The notes: a model not told the origin generated them from the letters alone. Numbered from the stretch's first letter, positions 38,594 to 48,471 are shown. The stretch is DNA of 64,000 nucleotides from Ekhidna sp964289745 (GCA_964289745.1 CAXYMM010000002.1:124001-188000); one strand, 5' to 3'. A program made the numbers and translations.

Positions 38594-39891
38594 AGGTAAA
38601 TTCTTTTTTTTGAAAAATAGTCTATAATAAAGAATAAAATCACTAATAAATATTCTATAACAACAATCCACATAGGAAGTTCGAACCCTTCTGAAGTATA
38701 ACCTGCGTAGGTAAAGAAAATGGTGATCGACCATACAATAGGATACCAATAACCTGATAGAATGCCGAAGGCTATCATGGGAAGGATATACCACGGGTGT
38801 ATGGTTGTGCTTAAAAGGAGGTAAGAAGTAAGAATAAACAAGAAAATTTCAGGCAAAATCCACTTTTTGTTATTACCAATTACGGAGATCGATAAGATGG
38901 ATAGAAAAGAAATAATGGCAAGCCAAGAACCAATCTTTGCAATGTTATTGTTTCCAGAATAGCTAAACCCAAGTTCTCTTGCAATGAAATATATGCTTGC
39001 ATTGAATTCGAATTTTCTAAAATAAAGGCTCAAGCTTGATTGCATTCCAGTTATAAAGTCGTCACTAAGCATGGGTAATAGTGTAAACATTCCAACTATG
39101 CCGGCCAGAAAAGCAACCCACCATTTTTCCCCACCAAGGCTTTTTAAGAAAAGTGCTGGCAGGTAGATGAGGGGTAGCAGTTTAGTGCCAATAGCCAGAC
39201 CAATTGTAGTAGCGGAGAGTACGTTTTTATTTAGGTTATAAAGTAGAATTCCTGAGAGAAGAAAAAAAATTACAATGCCTTCAAAGTGAACATTGCCAAC
39301 ACATTCTAGAATTACGAGTGGATTAAGAAAGTAAAAAAAGGCAAGGTGTTCTTCTTTCCGATAAACCTTTAGCAATTTTTTAAGAATAAAAAATGAACCG
39401 ATATCAGCTATCAAAATTATACTTCTGATCACGTTGGTAGAAATTAGCCAGCTCGAATCAAACTGCACGCTTAGCCAAAAAATGAGTTGATTTATAGGAG
39501 GATAGATTGTGAAATAGTTTGGAGAGTTAAGCTTGGAATAAAGAGCATTCCCAAGCCCTGAAATATGCTGATTCAGAAAGTACCTTGGAAGTTCTGCAAA
39601 TGGGTGAATACCGTTTTTTAGTAGTGTCCCATCCCAAAGAAATCGATAGATATCGTCAGAAAGAGATGGCATCGAAAAAAATAGTGTAAGTCGTGCTACT
39701 ATTCCGAAAATGAAGAGCGTTTTATATGATTCTTTTTCTTGAAGAATTAGTAGGAAGCAGGTAAAAGCACTGATGTAAGAAAAAAGAAGAGGAGTGCTTT
39801 GGTATCGCTCAACCCAATTGCCAATTGACGAAAGGGCAAGGATAAAGATGATTCCGAATGCGAAGAAGCCATGAGATTCCTTCTTACGCAT
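38590..39891 (-). CDS. Polytopic GT-C type glycosyltransferase (GT87/mannosyltransferase-like)
   Basis: A 433-residue protein with about 11 membrane segments. A conserved-looking loop, DDIYRFLWDGTLLKNGIHPF (about 79-98), follows the first segments and contains the Asp/Glu-type catalytic region expected of GT-C enzymes using polyprenyl-phosphate sugars. YPPINQLIFW and NVHFEGIVIFFLLSG occur further on. It is likely to transfer a sugar from a lipid donor on the periplasmic side. It overlaps the preceding glycosyltransferase by 8 bp and the next gene by 4 bp. Acceptor is unknown. Confidence 0.75.
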   Translation of the reverse strand: MRKKESHGFFAFGIIFILALSSIGNWVERYQSTPLLFSYISAFTCFLLILQEKESYKTLFIFGIVARLTLFFSMPSLSDDIYRFLWDGTLLKNGIHPFAELPRYFLNQHISGLGNALYSKLNSPNYFTIYPPINQLIFWLSVQFDSSWLISTNVIRSIILIADIGSFFILKKLLKVYRKEEHLAFFYFLNPLVILECVGNVHFEGIVIFFLLSGILLYNLNKNVLSATTIGLAIGTKLLPLIYLPALFLKSLGGEKWWVAFLAGIVGMFTLLPMLSDDFITGMQSSLSLYFRKFEFNASIYFIARELGFSYSGNNNIAKIGSWLAIISFLSILSISVIGNNKKWILPEIFLFILTSYLLLSTTIHPWYILPMIAFGILSGYWYPIVWSITIFFTYAGYTSEGFELPMWIVVIEYLLVILFFIIDYFSKKRIYL

Positions 39892-41341
39892 GTCGCATGG
39901 GTCTTACAGATAGAATAAAGACATAAGTGAACCCAACGGCCATCATAAGATGGAACAGCATTAAACCATAGTCTTCCAGTTTAAATCCAGAGAAGATCCC
40001 ATAAAAAAAATAGAGTGCTAGCATCCCTTCAAAAAAGGTAACGGGGGTCATTGCTTTGTTTAAATACTGGTTTCCTTTCCAGGAATCTCCTTTTCCCTTA
40101 ACGTTGAATTTTGGTGTGCGAATAAAAGGTGTTTTGATGCCTAGGTATCCCTCTACCACTGCGATAGAGTTATGCAAAGCCATCCCCATTGAAAAAGTTA
40201 AAAACATGGGGAAGTTTATAATAAAGTATTTAAACGTTTTGAAGGGGTGTGTTGCTTTAGAAGATACCCAATAAAAGAACCCTATAGCTAAAAAGCCGAT
40301 AAAAAAAATGCTCCCCCAGTCGAAAATTACGCTTAAATCAGGGTTGTATTCTTTAATGTAAAGCATAGGTATAGACAGTATAGATGCGATAAGCACGAGC
40401 AGGAATATGGAGCTATTGAGTAAATGAAAAAAAGCTCTCACTTTATGTTTCCAACCCATTTCCGACTTTAATACTTTACCTAGTGTTTTTCTTGCGTTTT
40501 CTGCTATTCCTTTGTTCCATCGGTATTGCTGGGATTTAATGGCGGGAATTACCACAGGCAATTCTGCTGGCGATTCTATCTCTTCCCGATACACAAACTT
40601 CCAGCCTTTGAGCTGGGCTCTGTAGCTCAAATCCAGATCTTCTGTAATGGTATCGTACTGCCAGCTGCCTGCGTCTAGAATACATCTCTTTCTCCAGATT
40701 CCAGCAGTACCATTAAAATTGAGAAAGCTACCTGACTGCTCTCTTCCTTTCTGCTCTACCGTAAAGTGTGCATCTAGCCAGAAGGCTTGTATCTTCGTCA
40801 GCAAGCCAAAATCTTCGTTCAAATGAGTCCATTTAGTCTGTACCATTCCTACTTTTTCATGTTTGAATTTTGGAAGTGTTTCAAGCAAAAAGTCGGGGTT
40901 TGGTATAAAATCTGCATCGAAGATTGCCAGGTAATCTCCTTTAGCGCGCTGTAATCCGTGCTGAAGAGCACCCGCCTTGAATCCAATTCGATCTGTTCTT
41001 TGAATATGTTTTATATCTATGCCTCTGGCAAGGTAAAAATTGATTTTTCTTTTTAGGATATTGACGGTTTCGTCATTGGAGTCATCCAATACCTGAATTT
41101 CGAGATTGCTTTTCGGATAATTTAATTTGCATACCGAGTCAATCAAGCGTTCCACCACATAGCACTCATTGTAGACGGGCAATTGAACCGTAACATTTGG
41201 AAAGAAACTTAATGTAGGCTCTGTTACTTCCTTTATTTTTTGGGCTTTTAAGTAATGACGTGTAAGGTCGAACTGCCCTAGACTGAACAAGCAAATGATT
41301 AGCATTGTTGTCCCATACAGTGAGATAATCAGCCATTCCAT
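39884..41341 (-). CDS. Cellulose-synthase-like processive GT2 with membrane helices
   Basis: A 485-residue inner-membrane GT2 with an N-terminal helix, a catalytic domain and about five C-terminal helices. The D, DxD, ED and QxxRW signature is readable: LDDSND, IFDADFIPN, TEDLDLSYR and QQYRWNKG. This is the arrangement of cellulose, hyaluronan or ceramide-glucosyltransferase relatives, so it probably makes a glycan or glycolipid from UDP-sugar. No PilZ domain or bcs genes are present. It lies 2 bp downstream of the small GT2 gene and overlaps the GT87-like gene by 8 bp. Confidence 0.88.
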   Translation of the reverse strand: MEWLIISLYGTTMLIICLFSLGQFDLTRHYLKAQKIKEVTEPTLSFFPNVTVQLPVYNECYVVERLIDSVCKLNYPKSNLEIQVLDDSNDETVNILKRKINFYLARGIDIKHIQRTDRIGFKAGALQHGLQRAKGDYLAIFDADFIPNPDFLLETLPKFKHEKVGMVQTKWTHLNEDFGLLTKIQAFWLDAHFTVEQKGREQSGSFLNFNGTAGIWRKRCILDAGSWQYDTITEDLDLSYRAQLKGWKFVYREEIESPAELPVVIPAIKSQQYRWNKGIAENARKTLGKVLKSEMGWKHKVRAFFHLLNSSIFLLVLIASILSIPMLYIKEYNPDLSVIFDWGSIFFIGFLAIGFFYWVSSKATHPFKTFKYFIINFPMFLTFSMGMALHNSIAVVEGYLGIKTPFIRTPKFNVKGKGDSWKGNQYLNKAMTPVTFFEGMLALYFFYGIFSGFKLEDYGLMLFHLMMAVGFTYVFILSVRPMRHA

Positions 41342-41343
41342 GA

Positions 41344-42036
41344 TCAGAGATATTTGAATATAGTGTACATAATTTTATATCCTGCACCAAGCGTGCCTTT
41401 CATTGTGCCACTCACTTTCGATACGCCGATGCGCTGACGATAGTTTACAGGAATATCAACTGTGCGCAAATTTAGCTTTGCTGCCTTTAATTGCATCTCC
41501 ACCGTCCAACCATAAGTCTGATCTTGCATGCCGATCGTCAGCAAGCTTTCGTATCGGATGGCTCGAAAAGGCCCTAGGTCTGTATACCTTACTCCATAGA
41601 ACAATTTAATTAGCCTTGTTGCTAACCAATTACCAAATATCTGTTGAAAGGTCATACTCCCTTTTTCTCTTTGTCCTAAAGATCGTGAACCAATCACCAT
41701 ATCAGCTTTATTATTTAGAATGGGGTCGACAATTTCGTGCATCTGCTCCGGATAATCCGAGTGGTCTCCATCTAAAAAAACAACGATATCTGGTAGGTTA
41801 TCAGAGGCGGAAATGTGTGCCATTCCTTTTAAACAGGCATTTCCGTATCCTCGCTTAGGCTCTTTTAAGATAGTAGCTCCCCTTGATTTTGCTTGCTCAA
41901 ATGTATCATCCGTAGAGCCATTGTCTACTACGATTATTTCTGATACCAATTCTTTCGGAATCTCATCGATCACCAGCCCTACAGCATTTTGTTCGTTAAA
42001 AGCAGGAATGATTACTCGGATATCTGGGTTTGGCAT
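41344..42036 (-). CDS. Family 2 glycosyltransferase, DPM-like soluble enzyme
   Basis: A 230-residue GT-A enzyme. Motifs are RVIIPAFNEQNAVGLVIDEI, EIIVVDNGSTDDT, VVFLDGDHSDYPEQ (DGD as the metal motif) and VIGSRSLGQREKGS. The family makes polyprenyl-phosphate sugars from nucleotide sugars, and this one lacks C-terminal membrane helices. It is the first gene of the operon with a processive GT2, a GT-C enzyme and a DUF2064 protein. Together these could form a donor-lipid-to-glycan route: this enzyme charges the carrier lipid, GT-C transfers from it. That is inference from family roles. Confidence 0.85.
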   Translation of the reverse strand: MPNPDIRVIIPAFNEQNAVGLVIDEIPKELVSEIIVVDNGSTDDTFEQAKSRGATILKEPKRGYGNACLKGMAHISASDNLPDIVVFLDGDHSDYPEQMHEIVDPILNNKADMVIGSRSLGQREKGSMTFQQIFGNWLATRLIKLFYGVRYTDLGPFRAIRYESLLTIGMQDQTYGWTVEMQLKAAKLNLRTVDIPVNYRQRIGVSKVSGTMKGTLGAGYKIMYTIFKYL

Positions 42037-42265
42037 AAAAAATTATTTTGGCTGTGGTCTTTTTACGGAGGTCTGAGTGTGGGCAGATACTCGATCTGAA
42101 ATTTTTCAGAAGCTTTTTTCTTTCGAATAGGTTGATATGCCAGCGGTTTAATGTAGTCTGCCCGTTCCCTATTTGGATTGAGCAGCATGTTTACAATACC
42201 CTTAAGAATATTTGTTTTTATAAATTCTTTGGCTTTTTGCTATTTCATAAAGTCAATGTTAATCA

Positions 42266-43258
42266 TTAGTAAATGAGGTTTTTCTCTGCCATATACTCTG
42301 CAATTTGGACAGCATTTGTAGCGGCACCTTTTCTCAAATTATCAGAAACAATCCATAGGTTTAATGATTTAGGCTGAGTTTCGTCTCTTCTAATACGACC
42401 CACAAATACGTCATCCTTGTTGTGGGCGCTTAGTGGCATTGGATATTGGTTTTGCGCGGGATTATCTACCAATGTTACACCGGAAGTATTTGAGAGAAGC
42501 TTAGTGACTTTATCCAAGTCAAAATCATTTTCAAACTCAAGGTTTACAGATTCGGAATGACCACCTATCGTTGGGATTCGCACACATGTTGCGGTCACTT
42601 TGATGGATTCATCACCCATAATTTTCTTTGTCTCACTCACCATTTTCATCTCCTCTTTGGTATACCCATTTTCGAGGAATATATCGATATGGGGAATTGC
42701 ATTCATATCGATTGGATAGGGATATACTTTTTCGACATCTTCCCCTTCTCGCTCACCTATCAATTGATCTACAGCCCCTTTTCCTGAACCTGTAACGGAT
42801 TGGTATGTAGAGACAACCACCCTTTTTATATGGTATGCGTCATGAAGCGGTTTTAAAGCAACGACCATCTGGATAGTAGAGCAATTTGGGTTGGCGATGA
42901 TTCGATCATCAATTCTCAGCACATCCCCATTCACTTCTGGTACAATGAGTTTTTTGGTTGGATCCATTCTCCAAGCCGACGAGTTATCGATAACCACTGT
43001 TCCGACTTCTGCAAACTTTGGAGCGTTTTCTAATGAAACGCTTCCACCTGCAGAGAATAATGCCACGTCAGGCTTTTTGGCGATGGCTTCCTCCATTGAA
43101 AGAATACTGAATTCTTTTTTGTTGAAGGTGATTTTCTTACCTACTGATCGTACAGATGCGACAGGGTAAAGTGCTGTAATATTGAAATTTCTCTCCTCTA
43201 ATAGCTCAAGGATTTTTTGACCTACAAGGCCCGTGGCACCAACAACGGCAACTTTCAT
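42266..43258 (-). CDS. asd: Aspartate-semialdehyde dehydrogenase
   Basis: A 330-residue NADPH-dependent enzyme that reduces aspartyl phosphate to aspartate semialdehyde, the branch to lysine/DAP, threonine and methionine. Visible are the N-terminal VGATGLVGQKILELLEER, the active-site ANPNCSTIQMVVAL with catalytic Cys, STYQSVTGSGKGAVDQL and the substrate motif GGHSESVNLEF. Length is normal. The product feeds DAP for peptidoglycan. It is monocistronic, divergent from the lamin-tail gene by about 68 bp. Confidence 0.97.
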   Translation of the reverse strand: MKVAVVGATGLVGQKILELLEERNFNITALYPVASVRSVGKKITFNKKEFSILSMEEAIAKKPDVALFSAGGSVSLENAPKFAEVGTVVIDNSSAWRMDPTKKLIVPEVNGDVLRIDDRIIANPNCSTIQMVVALKPLHDAYHIKRVVVSTYQSVTGSGKGAVDQLIGEREGEDVEKVYPYPIDMNAIPHIDIFLENGYTKEEMKMVSETKKIMGDESIKVTATCVRIPTIGGHSESVNLEFENDFDLDKVTKLLSNTSGVTLVDNPAQNQYPMPLSAHNKDDVFVGRIRRDETQPKSLNLWIVSDNLRKGAATNAVQIAEYMAEKNLIY

Positions 43259-43326
43259 GATTTCTATAAACGATAAATGAAAAATTGATAAGTAAAACTA
43301 GTACATTTAAAATCTTTCTAACACTC

Positions 43327-46300
43327 ATGACACGTATTTGCATACTTCTCTTTATCTTCTTTTGGTCTACCATTATGTATGGACAGTTCTTTGATCGTTT
43401 CTCAGATGGAGATTTTACCAACAATCCAACTTGGACTGGGGATGTGGCTGAGTTTTTGGTTGAGAACGGCCAGTTGAAAACAAACGGTCCAGCAACTAGT
43501 GCCAGCCTCTATTTATCAACTCCTTTTTCGAACCCTGAACTGGCCGATGCTTCTTGGGAATTTTTAATAAACCTTGATTTTGCTCCATCTGATAGAAACA
43601 AGTTAAGGGTATACCTTACTTCAGATAATGCCGATTTAGAAGGGACATTAAACGGTTACTTTGTTGAGATAGGTCAATCAGGTGATGATCAAATAAAGCT
43701 GTATAGACAAGACGGAGATACGGAAACCCTACTCTTTCTAGGAGCTACTAGCTTTGGCGGAGGGTCACTTACTGTAAGAATACGGGTAAGCAGAGATGCG
43801 GTTGGTAACTGGAAGGTTTTTAGCGATGATATGGGTGGAACTACCTTTAAATCTGAAGGAGATTCATTTCTTGATATTGCTTACAATGCAACCTCTTATT
43901 TTGGAGTGGTGATAACCCATACTAAGTCCCTAAGGGACAAATTCTATTTTGATGATTTTGAAGTAACCAGCACGACGTTGGTTGATGATGTCGCACCCAC
44001 CATTATTTCTGTGGAAGCTATAAATTCTTCCAAGGTATTAATCACATTTAGTGAAGAAGTTGAAACTCTTTCGGCGAAGAATATCAGTAACTACTCCTTT
44101 AATCACGGTTTATTGGTTTTAAGTGCATCCATTAGTGACACAAGTCCTAATGAGGTGATATTAAACACTTCTGCTCTCACTAACGGGCAATTTTATACCT
44201 TAAACTTAAATGGGGTAGAAGATCTGGAAGGTAATATAGTCTCTTCGAACACTCAAGCAGTATTTCAATATTTACTTCTAGAGGAAGCTGTTATTGGAGA
44301 TATTGTGATTAATGAGTTTATGGCGGACCCGACACCAGCCACCACTTTTCCGGCCTCCGATTTTGTTGAGCTTTATAATCGATCTGAGAAATTCATAAGT
44401 CTGGAGGGTTGGACGATAGCAGACGAAGCAGGCGTGTCAAGCACTATGGAATATAAAGTGCTAACTCCCCGAAATTATCTAGTTCTTACGAACGCTGTTT
44501 CAGCGAAAGGTTACGCGGATTTTGGGGAGGTCTTAGGCATTACCAGCTTCCCAAATTTTAATGCTTCTGGCGATTCCATTATCCTAAAAAATTCAAGAAA
44601 CGAGATAATAGCACAACTAAATTATGATTCATATTTGGTAAATGATGCTATTAGCGCAGAGCTTATCAACATAAATGAGACGTGTATAAATGCGTTAAGT
44701 TACAAGCTTTCTATTGATGAAAGGGGTGCTTCCCCAGGCACACAAAACAGTGTCTTTGATGATGCACTGGACGTTACTCCACCTGTCGTGGTTTCCTATG
44801 TTTTTGACACATTTTTGACGATCAATTTTTCTGAAAAAATGCAGAATATTTCGCTAAATGTACCAACTAACTATAGGGGCGATGGTCTGGTGATAGATCA
44901 AATCAATGTTGAGGGAGATTATCCAACCCAAGTAGAGCTATCCTTTGCGGAAAAAATAATTCCTGGGAAATCGTATTCGTTGACTATTAGTGGGGTTCTA
45001 GACTGTACGGGAAACCAGCTTTCGGATACAACGCTAAGATTCGCTCTTGGACGAGCATCTAACTTTAATGAACTCATCATTACTGAAATACTTTTTAACG
45101 AAAATCCTGTACTAGGTCTTCCAGAGAGAGAATATATAGAACTTTTTAACTCTACTAGCGATGTGATTTCTACGGAGGGTCTGGTTCTTTCAGATGCAAC
45201 CAGTTCTATCGTACTCCCACCTTTCAATATAAATCCCAATACTTACTATATTCTAACAAGTTTAAATGGGGTTGGTGAGTTTACTGGAAATGCGATAGGT
45301 GTATCTGGCTTCCCGAGTTTAAATAACTTAGGCGAACTTTTGACCTTATCTTTCGAAGACAAATTAATTTTTTCAATTGAGTACACCCCAGACTGGCACG
45401 ATGGGGAAAAGGCAGATGGAGGTTATTCGTTGGAAATGGTAGATATTACTAACCCATGTTTAGAGTCTAATAGCAATTGGAGAAGTTCAAATAATCCAGA
45501 CGGGGGAACGCCTGGTAAGCCTAATTCCATATCAGAAGTTATTCCAGATAGTTTTGGTCCAAACATACAATCAGTCGTGGCTATCGCCGTGGATTCTATC
45601 AAAATTATTACCTCAGAGAAGCTCGATCCTGCATCCATATCCGATGCGAGATATTCATTTGAACCAGAACTCTCAATAAGGGATACCTATTTTAGTTTAC
45701 GAGAGCCATCTTCGGTTTATGTGATTTTGAACGAAGAGCTTACCTCTAATACACTTTATACTATGGTAGTGTCAAGGTTATTAGATTGTACAGGAAATGA
45801 AATTTCGGATGTCGAAAATACTTTTGCGTTGCCATTAAAAGCCAAAGAAGGAGAAATATTACTGAGTGAAATTCTCTTTAATCCACGACCTGATGGGGTG
45901 GATTTTGTAGAAGTATTTAACTCATCCAATAACTACCTGAGCCTGAGAGGATGGAAACTGGCAGAGTGGGAAAACGAGGAGGTCACAAACGCAAAGGTCA
46001 TTACAGATAAAGAACTTGTGATTGAGCCAGGCCAATATTGGGCGTTTGCTACTGATGCATTGATTTTATTTAGGCAATACCCGATGGCAACAATGGATCG
46101 GTTCTTTGAAGTAACTTCATTACCAGGATTCAATGATGATGAAGGATCGGTTGTCCTGCTGAACGAAGAGGATGAAATAGTAGAACAATTTACCTATCAG
46201 GAAGACTTTCACTTCGATCTTTTGAAGGACAATGAAGGGGTATCGTTAGAAAGAATTTCCTTCAAAGAAAGCGTATCAAGTACTGCAAACTGGAGGTCAG

Positions 46301-46689
46301 CTGCCAGTACGATTGGGTTTGCGACACCAGGCTATGCAAACTCACAGGCTATTGATAGAAAGATTTCGTCGGTAACGGTGAGCGTACAGCCAAAAGTATT
46401 CATTCCAGGCAATGTAGGCTCTGGAAGAGACTTTACCACCATCACCTATTCATTCCAGTCGCCAGGGCAGTTCGCCAATGTTAATATCTACGATCAAAAA
46501 GGACAATTGATAAAAAACCTAGTTCAAGGAGCGCTTCTCTCTACGAGGGGATTTTTAAGGTGGGATGGCGAAACCAATTCAGGAGGCATAGCCAGAATGG
46601 GATATTACGTAATTCTTTTTGAAGTATATGATCCGTCTGGAAACTCTGAAATCATTAAAGAAACAGTGGTTGTGGGAAGGAATTTTTAA
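43327..46689 (+). CDS. Large secreted lamin-tail-domain protein with Ig-like repeats and FlgD-like end
   Basis: A 1120-residue exported protein. Signal peptide at residues 1-20 (hydrophobic LFIFFWSTIMYGQ). An N-terminal jellyroll-like region runs to about residue 215. It is followed by three alternating Ig-like (SbsA-type, e.g. LITFSEEVETLSAKNISNYS) and lamin-tail domains (IVINEFMADPTPA; IITEILFNENP; ILLSEILFNPRPDGVDF). The end has a FlgD/T9SS-like fold with ITYSFQSPGQFANVNIYDQ. Cys are sparse. The ATG at 43327 gives the clean signal peptide; an in-frame ATG at 43285 does not. In Bacteroidota such proteins are surface exposed; function unknown, adhesion or binding is a guess. A DksA-like gene follows in the same direction. 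Confidence 0.8.
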   Translation: MTRICILLFIFFWSTIMYGQFFDRFSDGDFTNNPTWTGDVAEFLVENGQLKTNGPATSASLYLSTPFSNPELADASWEFLINLDFAPSDRNKLRVYLTSDNADLEGTLNGYFVEIGQSGDDQIKLYRQDGDTETLLFLGATSFGGGSLTVRIRVSRDAVGNWKVFSDDMGGTTFKSEGDSFLDIAYNATSYFGVVITHTKSLRDKFYFDDFEVTSTTLVDDVAPTIISVEAINSSKVLITFSEEVETLSAKNISNYSFNHGLLVLSASISDTSPNEVILNTSALTNGQFYTLNLNGVEDLEGNIVSSNTQAVFQYLLLEEAVIGDIVINEFMADPTPATTFPASDFVELYNRSEKFISLEGWTIADEAGVSSTMEYKVLTPRNYLVLTNAVSAKGYADFGEVLGITSFPNFNASGDSIILKNSRNEIIAQLNYDSYLVNDAISAELININETCINALSYKLSIDERGASPGTQNSVFDDALDVTPPVVVSYVFDTFLTINFSEKMQNISLNVPTNYRGDGLVIDQINVEGDYPTQVELSFAEKIIPGKSYSLTISGVLDCTGNQLSDTTLRFALGRASNFNELIITEILFNENPVLGLPEREYIELFNSTSDVISTEGLVLSDATSSIVLPPFNINPNTYYILTSLNGVGEFTGNAIGVSGFPSLNNLGELLTLSFEDKLIFSIEYTPDWHDGEKADGGYSLEMVDITNPCLESNSNWRSSNNPDGGTPGKPNSISEVIPDSFGPNIQSVVAIAVDSIKIITSEKLDPASISDARYSFEPELSIRDTYFSLREPSSVYVILNEELTSNTLYTMVVSRLLDCTGNEISDVENTFALPLKAKEGEILLSEILFNPRPDGVDFVEVFNSSNNYLSLRGWKLAEWENEEVTNAKVITDKELVIEPGQYWAFATDALILFRQYPMATMDRFFEVTSLPGFNDDEGSVVLLNEEDEIVEQFTYQEDFHFDLLKDNEGVSLERISFKESVSSTANWRSAASTIGFATPGYANSQAIDRKISSVTVSVQPKVFIPGNVGSGRDFTTITYSFQSPGQFANVNIYDQKGQLIKNLVQGALLSTRGFLRWDGETNSGGIARMGYYVILFEVYDPSGNSEIIKETVVVGRNF

Positions 46690-46795
46690 TATAAAAAAAC
46701 GAACATGCAGGACTCAATCAGCACAATCACTAACATTTTTCCACTCCTCTTCGTATTTTAGCTTACATTTTGTAAAGCCCCAAATCCTATTTGCC

Positions 46796-47170
46796 ATGAG
46801 TGAAAAGACAAGATATTCCGACGATGAATTGAAAGAATTTGAAGAGTTGATCCTTGAAAAGCTTGAAAAAGCTCGCGAGGAGTTCAATACACTTAAAGAT
46901 TCCCTTACCCGCCAATCAGAAGACACAGGAGATAATTTTTCTTCGGTAAAAACCTTGGAAGATGGTGCAGACACAGCTGAAAAAGAACAATTGAGTCAAC
47001 TAGCAGGTCGTCAGCAAAAATTTATTAAAAACCTTGAAAATGCCTTAGTCAGGATAAAAAACGGTACATATGGTATTTGTGTGGACACGGGAAAGCTCAT
47101 CTCTAAGGAGAGGTTAAAGGCGGTACCACACACCACACAGAGTATTGATGCCAAGTTGAATAGGTTTTAG
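46796..47170 (+). CDS. DksA/TraR-like protein lacking most zinc-finger cysteines
   Basis: A 124-residue protein with a long N-terminal coiled coil (about 10-75) and a C-terminal DksA-like segment NGTYGICVDTGKLISKERL. Classical DksA has four Cys in its zinc finger; here only one remains, as is usual for many Bacteroidota members. It may bind the RNA polymerase secondary channel; effect unknown. The ATG at 46796 gives the standard N-terminus (SEKTRYSDDELKEFEELI); the frame extends upstream without a family-like sequence. It is followed directly by scpB (its stop is adjacent to the TTG start). Confidence 0.85.
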   Translation: MSEKTRYSDDELKEFEELILEKLEKAREEFNTLKDSLTRQSEDTGDNFSSVKTLEDGADTAEKEQLSQLAGRQQKFIKNLENALVRIKNGTYGICVDTGKLISKERLKAVPHTTQSIDAKLNRF

Positions 47171-47731
47171 TTGGATTTTCTGTCAAATCATATTGAGGCG
47201 TTGATATTTTGTTCGCCAAAGCCGATAACCGAAGGCGAGATTCAAAACTGCCTGATGGAAATGTTCGAAGCTGAAGTTCCAGCAGAGGATATCGCAGCAG
47301 GGTTAACCGAAATAAAAGAAAAGTTTACCGCAGAGACCCACTCATTTGAATTGGTTCTATCAGGAGGAGGCTATCAATTTCTGACCAAGCCCGCTTATCA
47401 GGTCAGTATTGGTATTTTACTAAAGCAACAATCGAAGAAAAGGCTATCTAATTCTGCTCTGGAAACATTATCGATCATTGCGTACAAACAACCCATTACG
47501 AAAAGTGAGGCTGAGCAAATTCGTGGTGTTAGTTGCGACTATTCAATTCAAAAATTATTAGAAAAAGAACTTATTGAAATCAAGGGAAAGTCAGATGGGG
47601 TGGGACGACCATTACTCTATGGTACAAGTAATCGGTTTATGGATTATTTTGGAATTAATGACTTAAAAGAACTACCCACACCTAAAGATTTTTCTAAAGA
47701 AGAAAATTCGGTAGGAGACGAGCAAGAATGA
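47171..47731 (+). CDS. scpB: Segregation and condensation protein B
   Basis: A 186-residue double winged-helix protein that forms the SMC-ScpA-ScpB condensin complex for chromosome organisation. Visible are the N-terminal HIEALIFCSPKPITEGEIQ, LSNSALETLSIIAYKQPITKSE, IRGVSCDYSIQKLLEKELIE and GRPLLYGTSNRFMDYF. The TTG start follows immediately after the stop of the DksA-like gene, and the 3' end overlaps the pseudouridine synthase by 4 bp (ATGA). Neither scpA nor smc is in the window. Confidence 0.93.
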   Translation: MDFLSNHIEALIFCSPKPITEGEIQNCLMEMFEAEVPAEDIAAGLTEIKEKFTAETHSFELVLSGGGYQFLTKPAYQVSIGILLKQQSKKRLSNSALETLSIIAYKQPITKSEAEQIRGVSCDYSIQKLLEKELIEIKGKSDGVGRPLLYGTSNRFMDYFGINDLKELPTPKDFSKEENSVGDEQE

Positions 47732-48471
47732 AGCGCCCCAACAAAAAGAAAGAAAAGAAACCTTCCGAAATTAGACTCAATCGTTTTATTGCTAACGCAG
47801 GTATATGTTCTCGAAGAGAAGCAGACACGCTTATTTCTGGCGGTAAGATAAAAGTGAACGGAAAGGTAATTCAACAGATGGGTTATAAAGTGAAGAAAGG
47901 AGATAAGGTAGTATATCAAGGAAGGCAGCTTAAATCAGAGAGCCATCAATACGTCCTCTTGAATAAACCAAAAGGCTTTATCACCACGATGAAAGATCCA
48001 CATGCCAAACATACTGTTATGGAATTGGTAGAAAAAGCCTGCAATGAACGAATCTATCCTGTGGGTCGTTTAGATCGAGAAACAACTGGACTCCTACTCT
48101 TCACAAATGACGGAGAAACGGCAAAAAGACTTACCCATCCATCACACAAAGTCAGGAAAATCTATCAGGTAGAGTTGGACAAGCCACTTACTAAAGCTGA
48201 TTTTGAAAAAATCATAGCAGGGGTAGAGCTAGAAGATGGCATAGCTCCGATTAATGAGCTTGCGATACTTGGTGATGATAATAAAAATCTGGGCATTGAA
48301 CTTCACATTGGACGAAACCGAATTATCCGAAGAATTTTTTTGTTTCTGGGATACCAAGTAGAAAAGCTAGATCGAGTGACATTTGGAAACCTAACAAAGA
48401 AAAACCTACCTCGGGGGACGTATCGGCATCTTAGCCCTAAGGAAGTGATGGCTTTAAAGGGAGTGAAGTAA
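47728..48471 (+). CDS. rRNA pseudouridine synthase (RsuA/RluB family)
   Basis: A 247-residue pseudouridine synthase. The very basic N-terminus (residues 1-14) is followed by an S4 RNA-binding domain (RLNRFIANAGICSRREADTL), then the catalytic domain with YPVGRLDRETTGLLLFTNDG, where the Asp in RLD is the nucleophile, and RNRIIRRIFLFLGYQV. Most likely it modifies 23S (RluB-like) rRNA. It overlaps scpB by 4 bp in the usual scpB-rluB coupling. Which site it modifies is unproved. Confidence 0.92.
   Translation: MKRPNKKKEKKPSEIRLNRFIANAGICSRREADTLISGGKIKVNGKVIQQMGYKVKKGDKVVYQGRQLKSESHQYVLLNKPKGFITTMKDPHAKHTVMELVEKACNERIYPVGRLDRETTGLLLFTNDGETAKRLTHPSHKVRKIYQVELDKPLTKADFEKIIAGVELEDGIAPINELAILGDDNKNLGIELHIGRNRIIRRIFLFLGYQVEKLDRVTFGNLTKKNLPRGTYRHLSPKEVMALKGVK

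Noticed and set aside
38594..38794. Upstream extension of the DUF2064 gene
   Set aside because: This stretch lies inside the GT-C gene in another frame and is not family-like; the ATG at 38593 with ATGA overlap is better.
42037..42265. 73-codon plus-strand frame between asd and the GT2 gene
   Set aside because: No recognisable features or promoter; it overlaps the end of asd on the other strand.
46619..46795. Upstream extension of the DksA-like protein
   Set aside because: It overlaps the end of the lamin-tail gene and carries no DksA-type sequence.
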